From contig CM049311.1 of assembly GCA_026874595.1 (NCBI GenBank), positions 10,571,676-10,635,675 of the forward strand: DNA of 64,000 bases, given 5' to 3'. Below the pieces are notes generated by a model. It was not told where the DNA came from. It did not search any database and worked only from the letters and a program-made list of their open reading frames with translations. Below are positions 34,881 to 45,849 of this stretch, one piece after another. Positions within the stretch are counted from its first letter, which is position 1, and each line of letters starts with the position of its first letter. This DNA is from Sipunculus nudus (taxonomy: Eukaryota; Annelida; Sipuncula; Golfingiida; Sipunculidae). A program made the translations under genes and the position numbers.

Positions 34881-36307
34881 ATTATTGGTTACATTTGTTG
34901 TACCACTACTTAATGTATGCTTGGAGAATACACATTTCAGACCAGCAATACTTTCAATATCCAATTGAAATATATATGTTTAAAACAAAGCTGGGTAACA
35001 GCCTTTGGTAATCGCAGAATAAAGGTGAAGACGGAATGTCACATGGACCGCTTCCTCATATTAATGACAAGTGTTATTTTATCTGGAGGCATAATTAAGT
35101 GAACAACTTGTCTGCCGATTCGTTCCATTTTGTTCAGCTGGTCGTATCAATGAATATCGAATTCAATGAGGCACGTGTACGTCAGGACCGATATTAAAGA
35201 GCAAACTAAAATTAGTTCTTACACTTACAGATGATCAGTTATGTATAATTAGTGAAATAAAATAAAATACTGTCTATAAAATACGCCTACACTTTTTTGT
35301 AGAACAAATTAAATCCGTTTGGTTGGGTATAAAAAAATACGAAATATTCGAAATTCATTTCATAACACAAATTAAATGATTGGTTTATTTCTCGATGTGA
35401 ATTCTACTTTTAACCAGGAAACCGAGTTTCCGCCAGGTCATTGCCCGCTCAAACTTTCCAGATAATGCCGCTCTTGAGACGGTACGTTATTGACAAATTG
35501 GTATGTGCAGCTAGCCAAACTACCTCGGGCAAAAACCCATGAGCCAGGAGACAGATCGAGGTGTGCAGATACAGATCTATGGCTATTCCTTGGTTTAATA
35601 CAATCTATACATAGGTTTGCTACCAGGTATCGGAGAAAAGTTCACCGATAGAGAAGGAAAAACCTCTGTCACAGACCAGTCATTTCAGGAATCAGGTCGA
35701 TTGAACGAGCCTGTACATTATAGGTCCTCGGACCAAATGATAACGAAATGTTGTCCGTGATTAATAATGGTAGTATCTGAAGGCTGGTACATTCATTTTA
35801 TAGTTTATTTTGTAATATTAATGAGAAAAACCGAGGATAAAAGGGTAGTTTATCATTCACTTTTTTGTATAAATATGTGCTGGTGGTTGAACTATCTTTT
35901 ATAATAAATATTCGATAAAAAATAATATAATCAGCGAACAATATCGTGATATTATCAGAATTGGTATCTAACCCTGTAAAACAACATAACAAGAAAACGA
36001 ACATTAATTGAAAGAAATGTCCGATTGGCTTGAGCTTATAATTGGCTAATTTCAACCATAAAGCAAACTGAAACATGGTATGCGGGGGTTCAAAATTGAC
36101 ACGAGTGGTACCTGGAGAAAATTTTTTTTGGCATTATATGTGTCTTAAACAAGGAATGTGGAAAAAACATTATTCTCTGTCGTGTACACAGAGAAACGTT
36201 ATCTGCCTCACTACCACTGTGGACATCGAATATATATCATTTGCACAACACTCATTGACGTCTTATATTAAATTATACGTCCTTACGTCGATTATAAACC
36301 AACCACA

Positions 36308-36308
<1 letters not shown>
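34881..36308. other. No gene established; strong lone acceptor on the minus strand
   Basis: On the minus strand, 'cgttttcttgttatgttgttttacag' (+ near 35975-36000) is one of the best acceptor tracts in the window. The frame after it stays open for about 58 codons to TAA, but it is AT-rich and has only a weak donor (GTGAAT). It is not called a gene. Confidence 0.25.

Positions 36309-36359
<51 letters not shown>
36309..36359. repeat. (TA)n microsatellite
   Basis: Uninterrupted TA repeat. The alternating tyrosine-isoleucine frame over it is an artefact. Confidence 0.97.
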
Positions 36360-36361
<2 letters not shown>

Positions 36362-37753
36362 TATAGTAGTGTATATCCTATACAGTACATACTCTGCAAT
36401 TCATGTAAGATATTTTATCAGTAACTCATTTAAATAAACTTAATTAAGAAGAACGCGCTTATAGGCAAATAAAAAAAATTATAACAGAATATGTTCACCT
36501 GGATCCCGACCGTAGATTGCTACGGATGTTGTCACTAGGGTGATGTTGTGGAATCTGTTCACTATTCGAGCGCTATTCTATGTAATGATGATAATATGGG
36601 TCATTGCGCTGGTATGCGGAGTACAACCTGTATTACTGTCAGCTCATGAGGAAGTGAGTCATAAGGAAACTGAATAAGCGACAATAACGTTTTCAAAACA
36701 GGTTATCGGAAAATTTTAGAAACTTTGCATGGTTACACAAACTGGTATGGAAGACGCAAAATTTTCGGACAGTTTTGAATTAAAACGCACATTGCTTTGC
36801 CCACAGGAATATAGGTCCCTGTGACCTACTTTTCTGGGTTGCATAGGGATTTCATCAGGTCTTGTCGCGATGCAAAATCAGAACTTCCTTGAGCAAGGAG
36901 TTGCATTGCTGAAAACCAGCTGAGGAATTGGGAAGAAAAAGGTATCTGCATCCATCTTTTGAATACGAATTCAAAATACCAATGAATTGGTGATAGCAGA
37001 AAATATGGGTGAACAGATGTCATAAGGTTCACGGGAATCCCTTCGTGTAACAGATACCGAAATAACAGCCTTAACATTCTTGGGGGAAGTAATACACAAA
37101 ACGAAAACCAGTATTATCCCCACTTCCTGGGCGGAGGTAGACAAACATGCGTAAAAGAGGCCCCTGCATTCTTTTACTTCCACGTTCTTGCAATGTACAT
37201 CTGGTTTATATGACAGTGCCGTTTTCTTAACAACTTGTATGTATTAAGGCGAGGTTTTCCAGGAACAGGATAAATTCATTATCAAAAGTACCCAGACGTG
37301 AAGGGTTAAACAAATGTGTATGATATTGACTCCCTGCGGGTCTCTAAACCGACTCAAGTGATATTGAGGGCCAAAGAATTCAGATCATGTCTGATCATTC
37401 ACGAGCAGACAAATGAGCTTATTTTGTTTTTCATCTTTGCATTTACTTCAGCGTCTGACCTCTGTCTGGGAGTAACAGGCTTTCCTGATGACGTTTGAGG
37501 AATTAGATATTAAGCATGAGGATCTTAACTAATTACTTGCCATCGTTAATTATAGGGCACAACCTCCACAGCAGAATGTTTCTGAAATCTCTAGTTGTAA
37601 GGATGTTTGAAATGTTTTACATAAAAGTTACAGGCATTAAATTCCTTAAATATACTGTCAGATGTTTGAATTAGTTAGTAAATACATACGTACCTATTAT
37701 CCAAAGATGATATATGTTAGGAGCAATCTGTGTAAAAGGCAAACTATGTTATT
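36360..37753. other. No gene recognised
   Basis: Overlapping minus frames at 36826-37183 and a + frame at 37316-37498 lack splice and family support. A 36-nt minus segment at 36499-36534 is flanked by AG and GTGAAC but is too weak to call. Confidence 0.3.
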
Positions 37754-37864
37754 AGGCATTTTGTGTGAGGCCTACAGATTTCAGGCATTTCTCGTAATGA
37801 CTATCATTTCACGGCATTACGCGTAATGACTGAAATCTGGTGATCATTATTACACAATTTGCCT
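37754..37864. repeat. Imperfect foldback, 111 bp
   Basis: Outer arms 'aggcattttgtgt' / 'acacaatttgcct' and inner arms 'cagatttca' / 'tgaaatctg' are inverted about a centre. The centre itself carries a direct repeat of 'gtaatgact'. It may be a small foldback element or a decayed MITE; no target duplication is seen. Confidence 0.55.
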
Positions 37865-39727
37865 GAAATATGTAAAAGCTTACTCACAAGTTTTCACAGC
37901 AGCAACATTAAAATAGGTTTTAACCGAACACTGCGTGTTCAGCAATAATATATACAAACAAGAGACATAAAAATGACATAGAAATGACTTAGACATAAAA
38001 TTACGAAATCCTTCATTAGAGTTTGCCTGTAGAAACTTTCAAAATATCCGGCTCATACAATGAAAATTGAATGGGCTTTACATTTCCTTAAACGGACCCT
38101 AAGTTGATGATAGGATACGAAATGCAGTTTAAATGATTTTGATGAAAAAATTAAAAACTATTGTATTCTTTATTCATCGTGTAACTGCACTCTTGTTTTT
38201 TATTTTATTTTTACGGTATTAATGGTCTTGATTGTGTTATGAATTTCCTAAACAATTTTTTGTCTATCATTTTACTAGGCAGTTTTTAGCAAGTGATTTC
38301 CAAAATCGAACTCTTTAAGGGAAACCCGCTTTTGCTTCTACAGCAGTCGATGCGACTTTAGCCTCCGGCTAATACCTTTTACCGATAGATGTTGAATGGA
38401 ATGACCTTTTGTTGCTAGCTTGAAAAAATCTTTCCCGAAATGCAATTTATCGGACGTAATAACTCAAAGATAAATTATACCCACAACCGAGGTATGTATG
38501 ATATATATTGCATATATTGTTATGGTAATAATACAAACCAGGACCATAGTGCTTCTTTCGGATTCACTCACCTGAACACACTAATAATCACAGAATCTTC
38601 AATCGACTGTCCTCTATAGATTTAAATCCTCTAATTATCAACATAAACAATACTGTTAAAAATAGAATGTTGGTTTGATACACTGCAAGTTTGTGCATCG
38701 AGTTTGCCGGAAATTACTCATTTTATGTTTCTAGTATCCTACCATTATTTCTGGATTATGGCTAAATTTACATATCATATAAATTGCCTAACTACCGATA
38801 AATCAAAGACGGTGGGTTATTCATCAATTCACGCTTCTCTCTTCTTACATATTGTTCATGTTAGATTTAATATTTGAGTAAATAACTGCACAGGACAAGG
38901 AGACATCTCTCCAGTCAGGAAGAATAATTATGCTCGCCATGCCAAGAAACCTGTGACGATTCACATTTATCTTATACCTTTAACTTATGTATTCGGATAA
39001 GATAATTGAATATCATACGATTGCAAGAAATCAGTTGTGATAGGATTGGAGTCTTTCTGAACTGTGTATTATATGATAACTATTACAAATTGTGTACTAT
39101 TTTCTAGTGTCAACTAATTGACACTAGAAACTAATTCAAGTGTCATCTAATGTAAAGTAGCTAATCCGTAGACCTTACTAACGAAAATATCTGACAGTCG
39201 AGGTTTAATGTATAAATGCTGGCAAATATGTTTCTGTTTATTGACCAGCACAAAAAGTCTGATTAAGTAAATGATATTCATTGCATGTCTGTGTGGGTGA
39301 TCGGATTCAATCAGTAATAAAGAAATCTACAATTTGTATCTAGAATGCTTTTATACTCAAATGAAATCGGGTTTTGAAACTGTCCATTTGTACTTTCGTA
39401 TATAATTTTATGGGAGTTCTATGGAAATGCAGACATATAACACCTATTACCAAATCAAACATATCCATTTCTGTATCCTCAATCGAAAGTCGGAGAGATG
39501 TCAGGCATATTAAGGCAATTTGATGTAAACCAGGTAAGCTTTTGAAATTAATTAAATCTCACGGGCTGAATAATTTCAGACACGGTCTCGCTTTGGCTTA
39601 AAGGTACCACAGGCTTAATTTCAAGGATATGTATTTGGATTTTCAAATTCTTTTCTTTTATAGGCTTTATCAAACCTAAAGCCATCTGGCTCTCCCATAT
39701 ATCCTTTGTTCATCAGTACATTACTAT
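37865..39727. other. No gene; contains a perfect 13-bp-arm palindrome
   Basis: At 39101-39130, 'tttctagtgtcaa' and 'ttgacactagaaa' are perfect inverted copies around 'ctaa'. The following bases 'aagtgtcatctaa' partly repeat the arm. No coding feature is recognised in this 1.9 kb. Confidence 0.4.
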
Positions 39728-39920
39728 GCTCCATAAGCAGCGGTTACATTATGCTCAACTATTCGTTCCACTACCCGCTGCAATAAACCGCGGTTGCCGG
39801 TCAGGTTTGACCTCCAGGCGGTGTATCTCTGTGGAATTCCCCCTGCGTAATATTTAACAAAACACATTGCAGATATCACCAGTACAATCGGATATTCTTC
39901 GAGGAATCGGTCACTTTACT
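39728..39920 (-). repeat. Dispersed repeat (family D), copy 2, inverted
   Basis: Reverse-complement match of about 193 bp to 10727-10919. 'gctccataagcagcgg', 'ccactacccgctgcaataaa', 'ggtcaggtttgacc' and 'gtggaattccccctgcg' correspond to the mirror parts of copy 1. Outside these bounds the two loci differ, so the ends of the element are close to those given. No target duplication is evident. Confidence 0.8.
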
Positions 39921-40779
39921 CTTCAAAAGTATCGAAGACAAGCTGTCACTCAAGCTCAGAAAGTTGGAAGATGAATGAATACTGAAACATGTTTCTTTTA
40001 TCTTGTTTTTACTCTCCATAGGACATATATATATTATATTAATATATATTATATTAATAATATTATAAAATATTCTGCATTTGTAATCTATTCAAAACCG
40101 TAAACTATGATGGTAATTTCGCTTATGTAAGCTTAAAGAATAGCCAGAAAAAAAGGTCAGGACCATGAACGCAGAGAAGAGATATTCACTAATGTCCGGA
40201 TATTACATACAGTATTTTTATCCAGCGTTAATATCATGTAAAATAACATTGTATTTCCTTCAGAATGAGATAAAATGTAAAAGGGGTCGCACAAAATAAT
40301 AAAATGTTAACAGAACATTCGTGGCAAATTAAACCTTCCCACGAGTGATATGGTTTGACAATAACGGTATAAACTCCATCCGGGTCCTCGTATTTTCCAC
40401 AAATTTCCAATCCACTTGCACAGTATACCATAATGATGATGCAAAGAGACTAATGAGAAAGCATGGAGGCTTCCCTGAAGAGAGCGGTTCCAGCCTCCAT
40501 AATAAATTCCTTAAATTGTTATAGAAGGTTATTATGAAGCACGATTTCTGTTTGTTCAACAGACACTAAACCGCCCATCATAAACAAGTGACAGACGTTG
40601 CTCATTCAATTTTATCTCCCAGTTTAATTGTACGTTATTTTGGGCGTCACAGGGGGATATGAGCGACGACTATTCATGACATTTCCCAATAAACAGTTTC
40701 TTGGAAACGGTGTCGTGTCTGTTAGCATTTAAACAATTGTGTGTAGCATGCGTGAGAGAACTGTCCCTAATTACCTTAC
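39921..40779. other. No gene; AT-rich tandem stretch
   Basis: 'atattatattaat' is repeated at 40024-40075. The minus frames at 40234-40559 have no splice support. Confidence 0.35.
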
Positions 40780-40848
40780 CTGTTTTATCTAACACGAATC
40801 TCTCATTTAAAATGTGCCGATCGATGCACGGGAGTCCCTTTTTATGCA
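40780..40848 (-). CDS. Candidate internal exon, 69 nt, phase 1-1
   Basis: On the minus strand, acceptor 'cgttctgctttattttcag' and donor 'aaaacag|gtaagg' are among the best splice signals in the window. The 69 nt between them are open in one frame, entering and leaving in phase 1. The peptide contains 'GLPCIDRHILNERFVLDKT' and is not recognised. Its exit phase fits the candidate last exon at 31389-31708 (-). They could belong to one minus-strand gene with a 9-kb intron, an inference from phase alone. Confidence 0.33.
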
Positions 40849-42009
40849 CTGAAAATAAAGCAGAACGACGCAATTTTTATTCTTAATTCATGAGAAATGA
40901 ATGATCTATTTCGCCTTTATTTCCAATGTGAACTAGAGACATACGTGTGACTTGATCATCCAGAAATTATGGTTATTAAATCTCAATAGTCTTCGGGCTT
41001 GTCAGGTATATACCACATGGTGGGATTGTTTGAAAGGTAACATCACAGTTACACGCATAAACATACTTAAACCCGAAGGTGCGGCCGCGGGTTTCGAGTT
41101 AGCTGCACGGATGGTGACCGCTGCTCAAGTAAATTAGATAGGAATACTATTATTAGTAACAGTTTCCCCGAATCAGGCTGTGGGTAAAGATAATGGATAA
41201 ATATTTTAAAGCCGATACAACAATTATGTAAAACCTAGCCCACGTGAATTCTTAGGAATTTATCAAATTTTATTATATCAAATAACGTTTAAAGGAAAAA
41301 CTCAACCGGAACATGCATAATCTACAGGCATCTTTGCCATCTTGTGGCAACTAAATCGACATATAACATTGTTAAAAGGTGCAACCATGAAGGCACTATT
41401 ACATTATCTGTGGTAGAACGTGAAAATATGGCCAAACCATTGCAAGAGCCACTGGCATAAGTTTATATCGAAATGACACAACAGTCAGGTGAAACCGTGG
41501 AATGAAAGTCATGGAGATCAACGGTAGTAAGACGAAAGATAAACTGACAACCACTTAGCCTTCGGCTTGTTTTCCCGTGGATTATTTGCGTCGATCAAAG
41601 CAAAGTGGTCTGTAGAATGGCTAAACAGTTACTGCGATCGTTGAGATTGTTGGGTAATAAGATTCATCGCATATGATTAGGTAAATTATGTGGACTTCTC
41701 TAGGAACCATGAAACCAATGGAGCGTGTGGAAAGGAGAATATGTTTATTTGAATAGATACCGACAGGTCGCCGATGAAAGGGTATGAACCGTGACTGCAC
41801 GGCAGTTTCGTTACACCCTTTAAAATCCCTGGATAATTCACAAAGAAATGTGTAACATTTAGCATAATATAAATATATATAAATCAGGGCTTTCAATAGG
41901 ACAAAAAATTAAGAGTCAGGGATGCTCAGGTCAAAATCTTCGAGAGTCCCGTTAGAGTTTGGTGCGTCCCAGCAGTCGAGAATTAGTTAAGCCCTCGGAC
42001 TGTTTGATA

Positions 42010-42013
<4 letters not shown>
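40849..42013. other. No gene recognised
   Basis: AT-rich. A CpG-containing patch with 'gcggccgc' lies near 41082, and no supportable frame is seen. Confidence 0.35.

Positions 42014-42066
<53 letters not shown>
42014..42066. repeat. (TA)n microsatellite
   Basis: Uninterrupted TA repeat. Long Y-I frames on both strands are produced by it. Confidence 0.97.
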
Positions 42067-42069
<3 letters not shown>

Positions 42070-43868
42070 ATAATGTTAATCCTATTGCAGAGGACTATTT
42101 CTTGTCGAGTCATTAGTTTACTCAAACGGAATTTCAATTATGTTTTTGACAAATGTACATGTTGTTCTGGCCAGTCACAAGGAAAATTCTACCTTGCTTA
42201 CACATTTCTGGTGATTGCTTGGTCACGAGCAGGAGTACCACGTCACAGAAAGAATAAATGTATTAGACTTACACAAAAAAAAAGACTCAGTCAAAAAACT
42301 GCACTACTGATGGTCAAATATACTGTTGCTTTGAGTTCAGTTTGTTTAACATCTGGCATAAAGGTATAGCAACTTATGCAGAGGAGTAACAGTTACCAGT
42401 TTAAATTTGTTGCGACGCAGCTAGATATGATGAAATTCTGAATCGCAATAGAGGACTGTTACCAGGTATATTTAATTATGATATTTAATTTACATGATCC
42501 ACAGGATGGTGAGCTCGCTTAAAATGTAACTAAAATTGACAAGCAGTTAAGTGCTCGCAAACCACACGTTGCGTCATTACAGTATAAGTGAACATCTATT
42601 AGAGTATATATCGATCTGAGAAACTAAAGGTTATGTTACTACGTATGCGCACTTGTATGATATTTAAAGACAGGTATCCATAGCAAAAGGGTGAAAGTAG
42701 ACGAGAAAGTCTAACATAAAATAATTTAATTGTCGTTTCTATCAGCAAATGGAAGTTAAATGGTAATTTTTTATATAAGTGAATTAATCGCCAATGCTTT
42801 TTTTTAACCAAAGGGTTATTTGACTTGCACTTTGGTTGCAATGCAATAACCTTCTGTTCCGAGGTCAACTGTTTGACATTCACTGTAATCGATACTCTTT
42901 CATTTTATTTGACAGAACTCTGGCACGCCCTTGGCGATAAGAATAAGAGCAGGGAATTTGAGAAGCCTCATTGATATCTTTATCGTAATAAATGAGCGAC
43001 TGGTCGGTCGAGCCGCGGCACTGAATAATGTCATTCATAAATATTCTCTTCAGGAAAAAAGTTCCTTGTCCGAGCGGAAGGTAAGTAGAGGAAGAACAAG
43101 AGGTGTGAGAGCGGAGTTCGTGCCCGAGACTACCTGTGGCTGCTCCTTGAATGTGTATCTACTCCAGTTTGCATCTCAGCGAGTTATACAGCGTCGTTAC
43201 TCAAGGTTATTGTGCTAATCTACCACGATCTTTTGTCTGGGACTGAGAAGGTCCTCTCCTGTATTAAGAGTCTCCTGCCGCTTGGCCGCGGGGGTGCAGG
43301 GGAGTGGCGCATAAAGAGCAACTCCGTCAAATGTTACATGGAAATCATACCTGCTCGAATATATATATATAGTGCAGGGGCTGTGGTGGGTGGAGCGAGG
43401 TCAAAGACATGGCTTCAAGATCCCGAATACAGAGCCCGGTATTACGGTCATATAGCATCCTGTAAACCTCGGGTTTATTCGAAAGCGTACCTATGTTCCC
43501 CAGTTCCTGTGTTCCCGAACAGAGTGATCAAATGTTAAGAAAATGAATATTATAATATTCCCTGATATTCAAGGCATGGTTACAATTTAAATTTTGTTAA
43601 AGCCACCTTTCTGCCTTATCTGTAGAATTTAATGGACTGCTGGCTTACTCTGGGTACATATTAATGGACCGTATGTACTCTGTTAAGAAAGGGTCATATT
43701 ATATACCTCTGTGGTGGGTGTATTTTTAGAAAACAATGTACACGTGACCATGTTGATAAACAGATAAATCTGTGATCGGAAGGTGTCAATTACACTTAGG
43801 AAGCTGAAAGGTTACTTTTGGTGAGAGACTTTGTCACTTGTTAAATTCTGGTTCGTCTGAGGTGACGT
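42067..43868. other. No gene established; GC-richer patch at 42.9-43.5 kb
   Basis: The patch is open on both strands for 95-110 codons (+ 42931-43218, + 43212-43538, and a minus run of 36 codons ending at a 'gagcag|gtatga' donor near 43350). Strand and coding status cannot be decided by eye. It contains the 27-nt microexon candidate below. Confidence 0.25.
43054..43080 (+). CDS. Candidate 27-nt microexon
   Basis: 'aatattctcttcag' precedes 27 nt (nine codons, E-K-S-S-L-S-E-R-K in one phase). The consensus-perfect donor 'cggaag|gtaagtag' follows. The length is a multiple of three, as in many microexons, but a lone short segment with good borders can arise by chance. It might instead be the 3' end of a longer exon starting further left, since the frame is open back to 42931. 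Confidence 0.15.
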
Positions 43869-44077
43869 CAGATGTCGTTGTCGGACGCGCATAGATTACA
43901 AGCAGCCATCATAGCAACCCCCCCCCCCCCCTCGTGCGGAAGTTGAAAGGGGACTTGTTGATTAGAGTTTGATAAGCAACGCCATCTTTTTCATTTGAGA
44001 AACTCTTTGTTGTCTGAGTTTCCCCCCAGTTGTCCTTGTTGGATGTGTTGATTACGATCGGCGGCCATTTTAGCGGC
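43869..44077. repeat. Two-unit repeat, 160-bp period, with a C14 run
   Basis: 'gatgtcgttgtcggacgcgcatagattacaagcagccatcatagc' at 43871 and 'gttgtccttgttggatgtgttgattacgatcggcggccattttagc' at 44031 are versions of one segment. A homopolymer of about 14 C (43918-43931) follows the first. Confidence 0.5.
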
Positions 44078-45529
44078 CCACTCATTCATTTAATAAACAT
44101 TTTTTAAAATTATTTTATTAGATAAACTAATTATTGATATTTCTGGTGAAATATCATGCCACTGTCGTCATACCAAAGCATTGCAGTGATCACCTTGTAT
44201 GTGCAGCCTGTTTAATTTATTGATATGATTTTCCGCATAATGCAAATAAGCAAATCCGAAAAAGGCGTTGTGTAGAACAGGTGACTAATTATGTTTTCAC
44301 GCTAGACTAGACATAAGCGTTTTTAAGGAAATTCATGGCAATGGAAAAAAGTCTTTATTTTCTACAAATCTGTTGCACTTTGATGATATATTCACATTAG
44401 AGAGAAGTAGGTGATAATGAAACGGGCGGTTTCACTTACCGACAAATTGATCGTATTTATAAAGTCTGCTTGGAAATATAATATCAGCACATGTTATGTA
44501 ACATCAAGGCGCGGGTTCCTTTCATAGCACATGTAAAGGCGTTCCTGGATTGTATTACAGTTCTGTATGTTAAGACGTTCCTGGGTTGTATAACAGGACA
44601 CTAAGGTGAACCTTTGGAACTGCTAGGTGTTGCAAAATAACGGTTCCGCTCAAAACATGGCCTTCTTACAAATACTTCCGGAACATTTGCATTAGTATCA
44701 ATCGGTACAGTTAGTGTAAATCCATTTACCGTGCCGTGCGGATGGTACCTGTCCCACGCCGCTGATTAAGAGTGATATTCTTGGGCGAGCACTTGGTGTT
44801 AATCTTAAAGGACAGAGGGAAACTGGTCTTCTTCGGAGGAAAAATCTTCACGTGAAATAAAAAAAAAATCAATGTGTGAAGTTTTCAGCAGGCTCTCTTC
44901 GGACCCGTTTTAAAGGTTAGGACTCCGTAATAGGGCTCAAATGGTTGCAACGTTTGGAATTGAGTACCCAACAGGTAATCTCGCGATAACTTGATATCAA
45001 TATAAGGATATTTACGCGAAAACACTGAGAAAAGATTATAGTCCATGATGTCAATTTTAATATCTCTTTTTGATGTACTACCGAGGCAATGTTCCACGAA
45101 AAGAAATGTATAAGCTTGACATAAAAGCTTCTTATATAAATGAAGGGCTGCTAAGACACTTTACTGTTCAAGAACGCCATAATTAATTGTTAGGAAACAA
45201 CTAAGATCTCTTTGTAGTAATAATTAATCGCCACATTAAGACTAAAAATGAAGGCCTGAACGATAACTGGAGTCTGTAATCCGTAAGGATTATTCGGACT
45301 CGTGTACTCCTTTCAGCACCGCTGGAAATATATGTAAATATATGGAATAATATGGCTTTGTGAAGTAATGATGTATTACGTAAACGCACGTAAGCTGAAG
45401 AGGAATAGTGTGACCTTTGTTGTTTATATTACTTGGAGAATCTTGGATTTGTGTGAGATATATTCAAGATTGTTCTGTGTGCAACTCCGAAATGTTCGGC
45501 CATTGCATGCTAAAAAAAACTTTATATAT
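44078..45529. other. No gene established
   Basis: The minus frame 44885-45097 is preceded inside by a good acceptor, 'ggactataatcttttctcag'. It then runs 45 codons to TGA, with no polyadenylation signal and no family, so it is left uncalled. Confidence 0.25.
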
Positions 45530-45686
45530 TGTTACGGGGCGACATAATAGCGGACTGAACTGTCTCGCTAGTGAAGCTTGCTTTTCTAGCGGAGCGGTTA
45601 GAACGCCGGACTTTTGCGCCACCGACCTGGGTTCGACTCCCGGATCGGCCCAGGATTTTTCCCCTAAAAAATTTGTCTTCGTAACA
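45530..45686 (+). repeat. 5' LTR of the retrotransposon (157 bp)
   Basis: Begins 'tgttacggggcgac' and ends 'cttcgtaaca': TG...CA with a TGTTAC/GTAACA inverted repeat. Its last 35 bp recur at 48341-48375, and the primer-binding site starts 3 bp after it. No TATA box or AATAAA is obvious in so short an LTR. A tRNA-like segment occupies 45580-45651. It shares the terminal six bases with the unrelated 0.83-kb family B LTRs. Confidence 0.9.
45580..45651 (+). other. tRNA-like segment with Pol III A and B boxes inside the LTR
   Basis: 'tagcggagcgg' (45587-45597) fits the A box and 'ggttcgactcc' (45630-45640) is a perfect B box. The 43-nt spacing is that of a normal tRNA. A T-arm folds (ctggg / cccgg around ttcgact). 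The acceptor stem does not pair (gcttttc against atcggcc) and no clean anticodon stem forms, so this is not a functional tRNA. It may be a tRNA or SINE head captured by the LTR, or an internal Pol III-type promoter. Confidence 0.7.
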
Positions 45687-45689
45687 AAA

Positions 45690-45707
45690 TGGGGGCTCGT
45701 CCGGGAT
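45690..45707 (+). promoter_or_regulatory. Primer-binding site complementary to tRNA-Pro
   Basis: 'tgggggctcgtccgggat' lies 3 bp after the LTR and, from memory, is identical over 18 nt to the tRNA-Pro primer-binding site of murine gammaretroviruses. It begins TGG, complementary to the CCA end of a tRNA. This fixes the strand of the element and the end of the 5' LTR. Confidence 0.9.
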
Positions 45708-45849
45708 GCTTAATAGTTTTCAAATTTATTAGGCCTTGACCTAGACATTGTTTGATCATACATTGTTTACAAGATTACATATTGTTTACAGTACATTGTT
45801 TACAGGATTTATCTCAGTGGTTTTTTTGTTATTGTTTTAACATCTTAAC

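Noticed and set aside
36499-36534. 36-nt minus segment between AG and GTGAAC
   Set aside because: Weak donor, very short, and no partner.
41952-42369. Long frames with alternating Tyr-Ile
   Set aside because: They are produced by a (TA)n microsatellite readable on both strands. The same applies to 29396, 36075 and 62230.
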